A DNA stretch of 64,000 bases from JAXHUM01 sp034189325 (GTDB lineage: Bacteria > Desulfobacterota > DSM-4660 > Desulfatiglandales > Desulfatiglandaceae), in NCBI GenBank assembly GCA_034189325.1, contig JAXHUM010000044.1:1-64000 (forward strand), given 5' to 3'. Position numbers and translations under genes: made by a program. Shown one piece after another: positions 1-8,823 of the stretch. The notes beneath the pieces were generated by a model. The model was given only the letters and a program-made list of their open reading frames with translations. It was not told the DNA's origin and ran no database searches. How positions within the stretch are numbered: the first letter of the stretch is position 1; each line of letters opens with the position of its first letter.

Positions 1-127
1 TCAAATCCCAAACGATTTGATATTTGTTGATTGATGCTTGGAATTTTCCCACGTTATTACCTTGATTGTGCTTCCATGTCCCACACAACTTTTTACATAT
101 TGGTGGGACTTTTACTTATTATTGGGG

Positions 128-2482
128 CTACAAAGGCCAAAATAGGGGCATCACCAACATTAAAACCGCCAGAATAACCAAAGTCAGCGATCCGCCGACT
201 TTTACGTAATCTGCAAAGCGATAGCCGCCCGGCCCCATCACCAAGATATTGGCCGGATGGGATATGGGGGTGGTGAAACTGGCCGATGATGCCATCGCAA
301 TGGCCATCAGCAATCCATAAGGCGACAGTCCCATATTAGCGGCAGTACTCAAGGCGATCGGTGCCATCAGTACCACCAAGGCAGCGGTGGGGACAAAACA
401 GGTCGCCACAAAGGTCAGGGTGATCAGGCCGAACATCACCGCCTGAGGTCCCAAAGGCCCGACGATAGCAACCACCCCTTCGGCAATTAACTTGGCGGCG
501 CCGGTCTGATCCAAAGCCGTTCCCAGCGGCAACATCCCGGCAATCAAAAACACCGCTTTCCATTCAATTTGCCGGTAGGCTTCTTCCATCGTCAGACATC
601 CGCTGAGCACCATCAATGCGGCACCGACCACTGCGGCTATGTATATCGGCACCCATCCGAAAAAAACCGGCAGCAACACGCCGCCCATAATCAATATGGA
701 AAGTTTCATCTTTCCCAGCTGCAGTTCTTCCTGGGCTTTTTCCGTGAGCACAATAAAATCCGGCTCGCGGCCCAGCATGTGCAATTTGTCCCGCGGACCG
801 AGCAGAAGCAGGGCATCGCCAAAACGCAGATCCATATCTCTTAAATTGGAGCGGTGTGCTCTTCCCTTGCGCCAGAGCGCCAGAACATTTAAGCTAAATT
901 TTTCGCGAAAATTAATCTGTCGCAGGGTTTTACCTTCCAAGGTCGTTTGGGGTGACAGGATGGCTTCAACCAAACCGGTGTTGCCGGAGACCAAACCTTC
1001 CAGGTCAGGATCCGTTTGGCGCTCGATCACGAGTTCTTCCAGCCCGCGCAGATTATCAAAATCCCGCATGCGTCCTTCGACCACCAGGCGATCGTCCGCT
1101 TGCAGAACTTCATCGGGTTCCGGCATGATGATTGGTTTGCTGCCGCGCAAAATCCCGAGAACCCGGCTTCCCAAGGCATCCCCCAGCCGGCTTTGTTTTA
1201 AAGATTTATCCACCAGGGCTGAATCCGGCGGCACCTGCATGACCATCAACCGGTCGTGCAGGTGATAAACATCTGTCAACTCGGATCGGTCCACATAACG
1301 GAATTGCTCAAAACCGCTGGTATTTTCCAGCTCTTCCAAATGCGTCGCGGAGCCCGCCAAAAGGAGCCTGTCACCCCGCTGTAACGGATCATCCTGCAGG
1401 TTTGTGCGCTTTACTCTGCCGTTGCGGGAAATCGCCAGCACATTTGCGCCAAAACGGGCACGAAATCCGAGTGAATTAAGGGTGCTGCCGACAAAACGCG
1501 AATTGACCGGGAGTGTGACTTCGCCGATTTTCACCTCGTCCCCGTAAGGCTCCTGCAGATCGATACTGTCCTCTTCAATAATGAGCTTTCGCCAGTTTTT
1601 CAGTTCGTTTAAAGACTCGATTCGACCTTCAACCGTTAATCGGTCACCGCCCTGCAAAGTGGCGTTGGGTCCCGGCGCCAGCATGGTTTGTCCGCCACGG
1701 GTGATTCCGATGACATTCCAAGCCAAGACCGAACCCATCCGAATTTGGGCCAAAGATTTGTTGATTAAAATCGAGTTGTGGGGTACGCGGATCTGAAAAA
1801 GCCGTTCTTGCAGATCATATTGGGTCTTCCAATCGACTCTTTTATCAAGCGATGATTCTTTGGCGACATCGCGCTGGGGAAGCAAATGGCGGCCGATGAG
1901 GATCATAAATGCGATTCCGGAAAACAACACGGTCAAGCCGACCGGCGTGAAATCAAAAAACGCAAAAGCTCGCAGTTGAGCATCACGAAGGGCATCACTG
2001 ACCAGTATGTTTGGTGGGGTGCCGATCTGGGTGCACAGACCGCCCAGTAGCGAACCGTAGGCCAGCGGCATCAAAAGACGCGATGGGAGTTTGCCGGTGT
2101 GCCGTGCGATGTCCATAACCACCGGCAGCATCAGAGCCGCTACGGCTACGTTGTTCATAACGGCCGACATCACTCCGGCGGTCGACATTATGACGATAAT
2201 CATGGTGGTTTCGCGGGTGCCGGCCATTCGCAAAACAATACGGCCGATCGCGTTGGCCACACCGGTACGTGTCAACCCCCCGCTCAGTATGAAAACCGCC
2301 CACACGGTGACCACCGCCGGATTGCTGAAACCCGACAATGCCTCCACCGGTGTGACGAGGCCGGTGAGGGCAACCGCACCCAATGACAGCAGGGCCGTCA
2401 CTTCCATTGGAATCCATTCCATCACCAGAAACAAAACGGATATAGCTAGAATCGATAATATCAATACGATTTCGGGAGTCAC
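128..2482 (-). CDS. SLC13/DASS-type permease with four RCK_C (TrkA-C) domains
   Basis: Predicted inner-membrane anion or carboxylate permease of 784 residues. The N-terminal ~200 residues are hydrophobic and carry MNNVAVAALMLP and GTPPNILV; the C-terminal ~190 residues repeat the topology with SHPANILV, the paired Pro/Asn signatures of the divalent anion:sodium symporter fold. Between them are four RCK_C-like modules at roughly 225-300, 305-395, 408-480 and 500-580. They alternate in character: modules 1 and 3 share a ...ILRG/ITRGG...D.L.VEGR pattern, modules 2 and 4 share NVLA...R.NL.....GD.LLL.G. From family knowledge, such permeases usually have two RCK_C domains and about 600 residues, so the central pair looks duplicated. 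The start is GTG with a weak GGAG upstream. The substrate cannot be told from sequence; sulfate or a dicarboxylate is plausible. Confidence 0.85.
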   Translation of the reverse strand: MTPEIVLILSILAISVLFLVMEWIPMEVTALLSLGAVALTGLVTPVEALSGFSNPAVVTVWAVFILSGGLTRTGVANAIGRIVLRMAGTRETTMIIVIMSTAGVMSAVMNNVAVAALMLPVVMDIARHTGKLPSRLLMPLAYGSLLGGLCTQIGTPPNILVSDALRDAQLRAFAFFDFTPVGLTVLFSGIAFMILIGRHLLPQRDVAKESSLDKRVDWKTQYDLQERLFQIRVPHNSILINKSLAQIRMGSVLAWNVIGITRGGQTMLAPGPNATLQGGDRLTVEGRIESLNELKNWRKLIIEEDSIDLQEPYGDEVKIGEVTLPVNSRFVGSTLNSLGFRARFGANVLAISRNGRVKRTNLQDDPLQRGDRLLLAGSATHLEELENTSGFEQFRYVDRSELTDVYHLHDRLMVMQVPPDSALVDKSLKQSRLGDALGSRVLGILRGSKPIIMPEPDEVLQADDRLVVEGRMRDFDNLRGLEELVIERQTDPDLEGLVSGNTGLVEAILSPQTTLEGKTLRQINFREKFSLNVLALWRKGRAHRSNLRDMDLRFGDALLLLGPRDKLHMLGREPDFIVLTEKAQEELQLGKMKLSILIMGGVLLPVFFGWVPIYIAAVVGAALMVLSGCLTMEEAYRQIEWKAVFLIAGMLPLGTALDQTGAAKLIAEGVVAIVGPLGPQAVMFGLITLTFVATCFVPTAALVVLMAPIALSTAANMGLSPYGLLMAIAMASSASFTTPISHPANILVMGPGGYRFADYVKVGGSLTLVILAVLMLVMPLFWPL

Positions 2483-2832
2483 GGCAAAATTACTCCAATA
2501 AATTAAGTTGAAATTTTGAAAATATTTTGCTTTGTTACGTTAATTTGGTTTTACCAAGAAAATCGAAGGCATTTGAAAATGCGCCATGAAGCCAATTGCG
2601 ATGAACGACATTTCCAAGATGATCCGTCAGGTGCTTAATCAAAAATGGAAAGTTTGAGTTCATGACCATATTTTTCATCATTATTGTCCATGACAGAAAA
2701 TAGTGTCACAGTGAAAATATGGTACAACTAAACTCCCTTAAAATCACTGGATGAAATAAGTCGATTTGAAAACTAATGCCTGAGACAGTGCCCGGCAGAC
2801 ACAAGGTAAGAATGAAAATGACAACAACGATT
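2483..2832. other. Intergenic stretch, no gene seen
   Basis: About 350 AT-rich bases between two minus-strand genes. Short reading frames here do not resemble proteins. It probably holds the promoter of the permease. I see no clear hairpin, tRNA or repeat. Confidence 0.4.
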
Positions 2833-3873
2833 TTATTTCTTCTTTTCAAGATTCTTTCGGAAGCAGATATTGGCAGGTCGTTTGCGGAGTGATTCAAACT
2901 CTTGAGCCACCCGCCTGGCAATCAACGGGGCGTTCCCTCCTGCCCGATTGTTGATTATGACATAGATATCGGCCTTCCGATGAGTTATCTCTCGAATAAG
3001 CTTCACCGTTTCCGAGACCATTTGCGTATCCAACATCGAACTTACCAAGGCATCGAATGGGTAAGCCCGGGCATAGGCCTCCTCGTATTTCACACCACGG
3101 GGGGTCATGAGCCTGACAATAAACTTTCTCCCGCAGTTCAAGATCCTTTTCCCCGACAATTCAAATTGATCCGATAGAGAGGGTAACCAGGTCCAGTGAG
3201 AAAGGACCTGCCCAACACCATGTTTCTCAAGTACGTCAAAGATTTGCGGGGATAGATAGGCTCCCGTACGGAGTTCAAAGTGATAACGGGTATCCTTGGG
3301 AATTGAGCCAAGAAAGGCGTCAAGCCCTGAGGCGAGCTCTCGAGGAGACGATCGTTCCATCTTCAACTGATACTCCTGCTCAAAAACAAGACCGTCAAGC
3401 CTGTCAGATAAGAGTTCAAGGGCAGGTCGATAGAACTGTCGGACAAAAATTTCCGGGTCCAGATAGTTATCGTTTGCGATATAGCCATCTTTTCGTCGCA
3501 ATTTTTTGGCGGAGATAATCTGCGGCACTTTCAGGATCAGACGTCCCTCCTTGAGATAGTTACCATACCGGCTCAAGAGTTCAAAGGTCTGTGTGGGAGC
3601 GCCTTTGTTGTCCAAGAGAGGCCTGTAGAAGGTGAAATCAAGTTCGAGTACCGAGAAGTGTCGGAAATACTCTTCAACAGATTCAACAGGAAAGAGCTCT
3701 TCAACAAACCTTTCTCCCCCCACCTTTTTCGAACGACGGCTTTCTTTCCCGGCGTAGAGCCCTGCCGTATAGACCTGCCCTTCCCAGCCTTTGTACCGGT
3801 CGCTTGCCGTCCCAATAAAGAGATGGGGGTGAAGATTTCGAAATAGGAAGTTCGTGCTATCTGGGAGACCCAC
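2833..3873 (-). CDS. DUF72 family protein
   Basis: 346-residue member of the DUF72 family (TIM-barrel-like, function not established). The N-terminal strand HPHLFIGTASDRYKGW matches the family's opening pattern IGT(S/A)...Y..W. Further family-like features are the SVLELDFTFYR segment (the family's E-hydrophobic-N/D-TFY block), LKVPQIIS for the 'K.P..IT' block, HFELRTGAYL for the 'EFR..SW' block, and YVIINNRAGGNAP near the end for the 'yv.fNN...G.A..NA' block. The start is GTG. It lies on the same strand as the neighbouring TrpF-like gene, about 95 bp downstream of that gene's end. No function can be inferred from context. Confidence 0.8.
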   Translation of the reverse strand: MGLPDSTNFLFRNLHPHLFIGTASDRYKGWEGQVYTAGLYAGKESRRSKKVGGERFVEELFPVESVEEYFRHFSVLELDFTFYRPLLDNKGAPTQTFELLSRYGNYLKEGRLILKVPQIISAKKLRRKDGYIANDNYLDPEIFVRQFYRPALELLSDRLDGLVFEQEYQLKMERSSPRELASGLDAFLGSIPKDTRYHFELRTGAYLSPQIFDVLEKHGVGQVLSHWTWLPSLSDQFELSGKRILNCGRKFIVRLMTPRGVKYEEAYARAYPFDALVSSMLDTQMVSETVKLIREITHRKADIYVIINNRAGGNAPLIARRVAQEFESLRKRPANICFRKNLEKKK

Positions 3874-3967
3874 CTGACACCAAGACCTTTTCGTTGGGCT
3901 GTCGATCGTTCAACTTCTTAATGATCCGTAACCCAGGTTATACATCCTTCCCTGTCAATCTTATAGG

Positions 3968-4708
3968 TCACTCGCTTTCCTGCGGCTTACCCATACGGGC
4001 TTCTTTGACAAATCTTTCTACCCTTTTAAAATCCTTCCTGAACCTAATGGGGTGTCCCATCTTATCAACAAGATTGGTTTGAGTACAACTGTCTACACCG
4101 GCAGGAACGACTTTTTCAATGGCGGCACGGACATTTTCAGGAGAGAGCCCGCCCGCCAGAATGACAGGGATTTTGCTTTTATATACGAGTTTCCTAACCA
4201 GCTCCCAATTGCTTGTCTTTCCGGTAATACCTATAAAACCTTCAACGGGTTCGCTACCCACCCATGTATCGGCCAGGAACAGATCACTGACCGGCTCAAG
4301 CGCCTGCGCCAATTCCAAAGGAGAAAAATGGGCTGCTTTCCCATCCTGAGGGACAGGGATCGAACGAATGATCTCAAGATCCGGGAATTTCTCTTTTAAT
4401 TCCGACTGAAATCGGACGATCTCCTCTATCCTGATCCTGTAATTGGCTATCCGGCTCACCGTGCCACATAAATGGATATAACGGGGTTCATAGTAGTCAA
4501 TGACGCTGAAGATCGTGCCAGGCTCCTCGAAAAGCGGGATGAGACTGCTCTTTGCGCCCGCCTCTTTAGTGAGACGGATAACATCTTTGAGGGCCGGCAA
4601 ACGCCATGAATCTTTGGAGAGGAGAACACTTCCAATGTGATCGACTCCTAATTCCAGACATTTCTCCGCTTCAAAAGGGGTTTGTATCTCGTAGATCTGG
4701 ACTATCAT
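3968..4708 (-). CDS. Phosphoribosylanthranilate isomerase-like TIM barrel, key Cys absent
   Basis: 246 residues from the ATG at 4708, which has a GAGAGG upstream; the longer frame's extra N-terminus does not look native. The protein follows the TrpF pattern: MIVQIYEIQTPFEAEKCLELG at the start, ADTWVG...GITGKTSNW in the middle, and PVILAGGLSPENVRAAIEKV...GVDSCTQT at the end, which forms the phosphate-binding region. True TrpF enzymes begin (V/I)K.CGIT with a catalytic Cys; here this is VQIYEIQ, so the general acid/base Cys is missing. The Asp in the GTGKT-side loop region is kept. No other trp genes are nearby. It may be a TrpF-fold protein with another substrate rather than a tryptophan-pathway enzyme. 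Confidence 0.65.
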   Translation of the reverse strand: MIVQIYEIQTPFEAEKCLELGVDHIGSVLLSKDSWRLPALKDVIRLTKEAGAKSSLIPLFEEPGTIFSVIDYYEPRYIHLCGTVSRIANYRIRIEEIVRFQSELKEKFPDLEIIRSIPVPQDGKAAHFSPLELAQALEPVSDLFLADTWVGSEPVEGFIGITGKTSNWELVRKLVYKSKIPVILAGGLSPENVRAAIEKVVPAGVDSCTQTNLVDKMGHPIRFRKDFKRVERFVKEARMGKPQESE

Positions 4709-5207
4709 TTTTTCCAACCTCTCGGCTGCCTTAATTGAATTCGCATCCTCTACGCCGGATCGATCGATTTCAGATATGTAAAACAGCGTTTCCGACAATA
4801 TCAGACAATAGGGACTTTGCTTAGTGAGATAGAAATAGAAGAACAATCTATAGCTGTCAAGGTAAGACTTTCACCATCGGACAGAATGCACTAAACAATC
4901 CATTTTGATCCATCTAAATGGACCTAAGGGGCGCCTCTCCTTGAGTTGATTCTATTTTTTAACTTTAATTATAAGCACTTATACTTCCCGAGAAACGTTC
5001 AAAATCTGTGGCATGCGTCTTGCTGTTTGTACTTGCTCAATAGGATACCAAGAGATTGGATAAGGCTTTGCATGAGTCCATATTCCTGCACGGCCGTTCA
5101 GCTTAAAAGATGGGATGCGGATTAGGAGGCTGAAGGGATGTAACCTTCGAAAAGTCCCCTTATCAGCAGAGGGGTACCCAAAAGGAAGAGTAAGGAAGCA
5201 ATAGAAC
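4709..5207. other. Divergent intergenic region with a small inverted repeat
   Basis: About 500 bases separate the minus-strand TrpF-like gene from the plus-strand signalling cluster, so both promoters must lie here. A perfect inverted repeat TCCAT-CTAA-ATGGA sits at 4909-4922 and could be a small operator. An AAGGAAG Shine-Dalgarno precedes the TTG start of the kinase at 5208. No protein-like frame is visible. Confidence 0.4.
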
Positions 5208-5924
5208 TTGAACGATATAGCGAAACATATTGAATATGAAAACTCCCTTGACCAGGTCCTTTCCATTTTACGACACGAGTTGGGAAACCCTATTAACTCG
5301 CTCAAAATTACCTTAGACGTATTCAAAGAAAACTATGACCTTTTCGATGATAACAAAAAAAAGGAATATCTGAGAAGGGGCTCGACTTTACTGGCGAGGC
5401 TGGAGAGATTGGTGGAGGCGATGAGGTCTTATTCAAGATTTGACGTAAGAGACCGTGAAGAAATCGCCTTTCCTCATTTCTGGGAACACCTGATATCACT
5501 TATCGCTAAAAAAGCAAAAGATAGAGATATCAAACTTTCTCATAACCATGATGTTGGAGATCGACGGATTCTTGGAGACACCTCCGCTATTGACAAAGTG
5601 ATTATCAATATCATTGACAACGCCATTGAAGCGACGGAAGAGGTGAAGAACCCGGAGATTGAGATAAAAGCATCGGCCACTGATGACTTCATTATCATAT
5701 CGGTAAAAGATAATGGAACCGGTATCAGCGAGCAGGACTTGTCAAAGGCTTTATTACCACTCTTTTCCACAAAATCGGGGAAACAGGGCATGGGCCTACC
5801 AATTGCCAAAAGGCTACTATTCAAGATGGATGGCCAAATAAAGATGGAAAGCCTTCTCGGAGAAGGGACAGAAGTGACCGTGTGTCTCAGGACGGCTTCC
5901 GGGCAGGAAAGTCCATATTCATAA
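5208..5924 (+). CDS. Small soluble sensor-less histidine kinase
   Basis: 238-residue histidine kinase consisting only of the dimerisation/phosphoacceptor and ATPase domains, with no membrane segment or sensor domain. The H-box is SILRHELGNPINSLK with His23. The N-box is INIIDNAIEATEE, the G1 box VKDNGTGI and the G2 box QGMGLPIAKRL, so the catalytic core is complete. The start appears to be TTG at 5208 after AAGGAAG. It is the first gene of a long same-strand cluster. The later gene at 11152 has a phosphoacceptor-type H-box but no ATPase domain, so this kinase could supply catalytic function to it; that is inference. The Cys-free, cytosolic form suggests it senses through a partner protein. 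Confidence 0.85.
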   Translation: MNDIAKHIEYENSLDQVLSILRHELGNPINSLKITLDVFKENYDLFDDNKKKEYLRRGSTLLARLERLVEAMRSYSRFDVRDREEIAFPHFWEHLISLIAKKAKDRDIKLSHNHDVGDRRILGDTSAIDKVIINIIDNAIEATEEVKNPEIEIKASATDDFIIISVKDNGTGISEQDLSKALLPLFSTKSGKQGMGLPIAKRLLFKMDGQIKMESLLGEGTEVTVCLRTASGQESPYS

Positions 5925-5955
5925 ATTATGAACCAATTCTGGGGAGGATATTCAA

Positions 5956-6348
5956 TTGACCTACACACTTGGCCAGGAGCAGCTGGATACCATTGAGGAG
6001 ATCTTAGAGAAAGACATCTTTGACCTCGGTGTTCATTGTGTCTTTTTGATCGATATGGCCGGAAATATCATTGCTGATAGAGACAACGGCAGAGTGAAGC
6101 ATGATATATATTCGTTAGCTGCCCTGGCTGCTGGAAATTTTGGGGCCGTAAGCAGCATGGCCAAAATCATCGGAGAAGAGGAGTTCTCTCTCTTGTTCCA
6201 TAAGGGAGAAAAAGAGAGCATTCATTTCAGCAAGGTTTTGGATGACTTTCTGCTGGTCATCATATTCGGCGGGGCCACATCCCTAGGTTTTCTGCGTTTG
6301 AAGGCCGAAGAAGCTATTACAAAGATCAAGAAGGTACTTCAAGAATGA
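5956..6348 (+). CDS. Roadblock/LC7-domain protein
   Basis: 130 residues. The layout fits the roadblock/LC7 fold: an N-terminal helix, then VHCVFLIDMAGNIIADRD, LAALAAGNFGAVSSMAKIIGEEEFSLLFHKGEKESIHFSKV, and DDFLLVIIFGGATSLGFLRLKAEEA. These match the typical 'LiD..G.via' strand, the 'aAL.Ag....a...la...ge' helix and the 'l.vvf......G.vr' strand. Start TTG at 5956 with GGGGAGGA upstream. In Myxococcus-type systems, roadblock proteins such as MglB act on Ras-like MglA GTPases; the next gene is such a GTPase, so this is probably its regulator or partner. Confidence 0.8.
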   Translation: MTYTLGQEQLDTIEEILEKDIFDLGVHCVFLIDMAGNIIADRDNGRVKHDIYSLAALAAGNFGAVSSMAKIIGEEEFSLLFHKGEKESIHFSKVLDDFLLVIIFGGATSLGFLRLKAEEAITKIKKVLQE

Positions 6349-6433
6349 AATCGGCAAGTCTCGACTTTTGCCCGGCCTTTGAAGAAGATTAACGGATTAG
6401 TGGGCGACAAAATGCCCTTCGAGGTATCTTGTT

Positions 6434-7039
6434 TTGGCATTTGTAAATCTTAAAAAAAAGGAAGTTCAAGTAAAGATCGTATATTACGGCCCCGGTAGAG
6501 GAGGCAAAACGACGAATCTTGAATACATCTATAAGAAGTTCAATCATCGTATCAAGACAGAGATGGTCACCATAAAAACTCATGGAGATCGCACCCTCTT
6601 TTTTGATTTTCTTCCATTTGATATCGGGAAGATAAAGAATTATGACGTTAAAATCCAGCTTTACACGGTCCCTGGGCAGGTGAAATACGATGCAACCAGG
6701 AGATTGGTCCTCCGAGGGGTGGACGGCATTGTCTTTGTCGCGGATGCCATGTCAGTTATGAGAGAGAAGAATATCCTCTCACTCAAGAACCTTCAGAAGA
6801 ACCTGGCATCTTATAAAAAGAGCATCTTTAAGACTCCACTTGTCTTGCAGTACAATAAAATGGATCTGGCAGATCAAGGCATACCGCTTCTGTCAGTTGA
6901 AGCCCTCGAAAGACAGTTGAATGGCCAGTTGAAAGTGCCATCTCGCGTGGCAAGCGCCATCAATGGAACCAATGTGATAGAGACCATGAAAGATATCATA
7001 AAAATAACCATGGCTTCGTTGAAAGAGGAGCTGAAATAG
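6434..7039 (+). CDS. MglA-like small GTPase
   Basis: 201-residue Ras-like GTPase of the bacterial MglA/Rup type. The P-loop is GPGRGGKTT (Lys25), followed by N-L-E-Y-IY as in MglA. The G3-region is YTVPGQVKYDATRRLVLRG with VPGQ, followed by VDGIVFVADA. G4 is LQYNKMDL (NKxD). Start TTG at 6434 with a GAGGT about 10 nt upstream. It lies directly downstream of a roadblock protein, the usual regulatory partner, and upstream of a long acidic protein that could be an effector or scaffold. In known systems such GTPases set cell polarity or pilus localisation, and the cluster's PilB/GspE ATPase at 14159 fits that idea, but the output here is unproven. Confidence 0.88.
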   Translation: MAFVNLKKKEVQVKIVYYGPGRGGKTTNLEYIYKKFNHRIKTEMVTIKTHGDRTLFFDFLPFDIGKIKNYDVKIQLYTVPGQVKYDATRRLVLRGVDGIVFVADAMSVMREKNILSLKNLQKNLASYKKSIFKTPLVLQYNKMDLADQGIPLLSVEALERQLNGQLKVPSRVASAINGTNVIETMKDIIKITMASLKEELK

Positions 7040-7050
7040 GAGGTGAACAA

Positions 7051-8325
7051 GTGGCAAAGAGCAGCGGAACTACAATAACCGAAGAGGTCGAGAGTCGGCT
7101 GGATGATATCTTCCAAGAAGATGACGTGCTCCCTGATTTTAATACTGAGGTGAGTAGTCATCAGGGTCCCTCACATCGGGATATCAACGAGATCTTACCC
7201 GATTCAGAGGAAGATGCGGGCGGAGGCCGAGAGTTGCCTGCCGGAGTCTTGAGTGACGAAGGACTGTCTGACCTGGACTTGACGCCGAACAACAGGGAAG
7301 AACCTCCTCCTCTTACATTGGAAGAAACACCTATGGAACTTAGGCTGGACTCCGATGATGTTGAAGACTCCGGCGCTATAGAACTGAGTAGCATCTTCGA
7401 GAATACGGAAGCCCCACCACCTATCGAACTGAAAGAAGAGGATGTACTGGAGATAGACTCAGATGATTCCGGGGATCCCCCGCCTATCGAATTGAGCGAA
7501 GTGATATCAGATGAGCTTATAACAGATGATGAGGAAAATGAGACCGTTGTGGAGGAGTTTAGTTTCGACGAGTTGAGTGAATCGAGTCAGAGCTCATCTG
7601 ACATGGCAGCAGAAAACGAAGAACCTGAAGAGCTTTCTCCGTTAGAAATTATGGATGAGTCCGGGGATGTAAGATCCAACACTGATTATCTCGATAGTGC
7701 GTACTTGATAGAACAGGATGAAGAGTTGCCCCAACTGGAAGGAGGCGTAAGTGATATCCCTGGGTCTCATTTGGAGGAATTAAGGGCGATCGTTCTGTCA
7801 ATTGATTGGGAAATCGATGAGCAGATAATGAATAAGTTGATTGAACACCTGGAGGAGCTGAAGGGAATATATGAAGGCGACAAAATTATCACGATATTCT
7901 TGCAGATATTAGGCTCTCTTGGAAAATACGTCAAGGTGAAAGGGGCCAATGCCCACCCCCATACCATCCAGGTCATGAATTCACTGTTTCTTGCCCTCGA
8001 AAAAGTGATCGTTCAAGATATTGATGAGACGGAGAGGAAACGTATCTTGCTTAAGGAGGCTGCCAAATTCAAGAAATTGAAGGAGGAAATATCTCTTAGA
8101 AAGGCGCGTTCTGCAGAGGAAAAGGAACCGACAGCCTTAAAAGAGGTGAAGCCTTCCCTCCCGCGTGATGAGAACGTGCTGATTGATCAGAATAAGGCGT
8201 TGCCGGTTAAAGAAGTGTCGCCTCACGAGGCCTTTGCCTATGCCCTGGAGGAGATAAAGGAAGTGATCAAAGCCGAATTCAGGAGCTTGAGGGCAGAACT
8301 GAAGTTGTGGAGGGAGGACAGCTGA
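7051..8325 (+). CDS. Highly acidic, low-complexity protein of the GTPase cluster
   Basis: 424 residues with a GTG start after GGAGGTGA at 7039-7046. I do not recognise a family. Residues ~1-210 are dominated by Asp, Glu, Ser and Pro, with recurring short motifs: PPPLTLEE, PPPIELKE, PPPIELSE and EELSPLEI, plus D/E/S runs. Residues ~240-330 look helical and may form a folded or coiled segment. The C-terminal ~60 residues contain HEAFAYALEEIKEVIKAEFRSLRAELK, a likely amphipathic helix. The repeated P-P-I/L-E-L units resemble short linear docking motifs. It ends one base before the next gene, so the genes are probably co-translated. A scaffold linking the GTPase/roadblock pair to downstream proteins is a guess. 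Confidence 0.75.
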   Translation: MAKSSGTTITEEVESRLDDIFQEDDVLPDFNTEVSSHQGPSHRDINEILPDSEEDAGGGRELPAGVLSDEGLSDLDLTPNNREEPPPLTLEETPMELRLDSDDVEDSGAIELSSIFENTEAPPPIELKEEDVLEIDSDDSGDPPPIELSEVISDELITDDEENETVVEEFSFDELSESSQSSSDMAAENEEPEELSPLEIMDESGDVRSNTDYLDSAYLIEQDEELPQLEGGVSDIPGSHLEELRAIVLSIDWEIDEQIMNKLIEHLEELKGIYEGDKIITIFLQILGSLGKYVKVKGANAHPHTIQVMNSLFLALEKVIVQDIDETERKRILLKEAAKFKKLKEEISLRKARSAEEKEPTALKEVKPSLPRDENVLIDQNKALPVKEVSPHEAFAYALEEIKEVIKAEFRSLRAELKLWREDS

Positions 8326-8326
8326 C

Positions 8327-8797
8327 ATGAATCTTCCATCAAGCGAGATCCTCACAACTGTTTTCAAACGTGTGCCTAAGGAAAGTATGGGTGAATTCTC
8401 CCTTGATGCTCATATGTTGGAAATTCTGATGGAATTGGACGGCAAAAAAAGGCCGGACGCCATTGCGAAGAAGACGGGTATGAAGATCGGGACGTTAAGA
8501 GAAGTCCTGACCAGATTACTCAAGCTGAAACTGATTGAGCCTGTCACCGACACAATCCCGGTCCTGGACAAAGACTTTTTGGATTATCTCATTAGTGAAT
8601 TGGCAATCGCCATAGGGCCCATCGCAGAGATACTTGTTGAAGATGCAATGAGCGATCTTGGGCATAACGCGATGAGATTCCCCAGTCACAGGGCTGCAGA
8701 GTTGGTTGATTTGTTGGCACGACAAATTGAGCGCGAGGAAAAAAGGAAAGAGTTCAAACACAATCTTGTGACAAAACTGAAGGAGAGGAAATATTAA
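8327..8797 (+). CDS. Winged-helix-like protein of the GTPase cluster
   Basis: 156 residues. The N-terminal half reads as a small winged helix: FSLDAHMLEILMELDGKKRPDAIAKKTGM, then GTLREVLTRLLKLKLIEPV, as found at the ends of DUF4388/PatA-type proteins. The C-terminal half, DYLISELAIAIGPIAEILVEDAMSDLG, resembles a short helical module seen at the end of various bacterial kinases and regulators (pattern L...iGPia..lv..a). I cannot give it a confirmed name. Its start directly follows the stop of the acidic protein, and it is followed by the membrane sensor gene. A DNA-binding role is not certain, because such winged helices often mediate protein contacts. Confidence 0.7.
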   Translation: MNLPSSEILTTVFKRVPKESMGEFSLDAHMLEILMELDGKKRPDAIAKKTGMKIGTLREVLTRLLKLKLIEPVTDTIPVLDKDFLDYLISELAIAIGPIAEILVEDAMSDLGHNAMRFPSHRAAELVDLLARQIEREEKRKEFKHNLVTKLKERKY

Positions 8798-8823
8798 TTC
8801 ATTCCTGTTAAGGGAGCTTGGTG

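Noticed and set aside
1..127. A gene at the left edge
   Set aside because: No reading frame or motif of note; probably downstream sequence of the permease gene.
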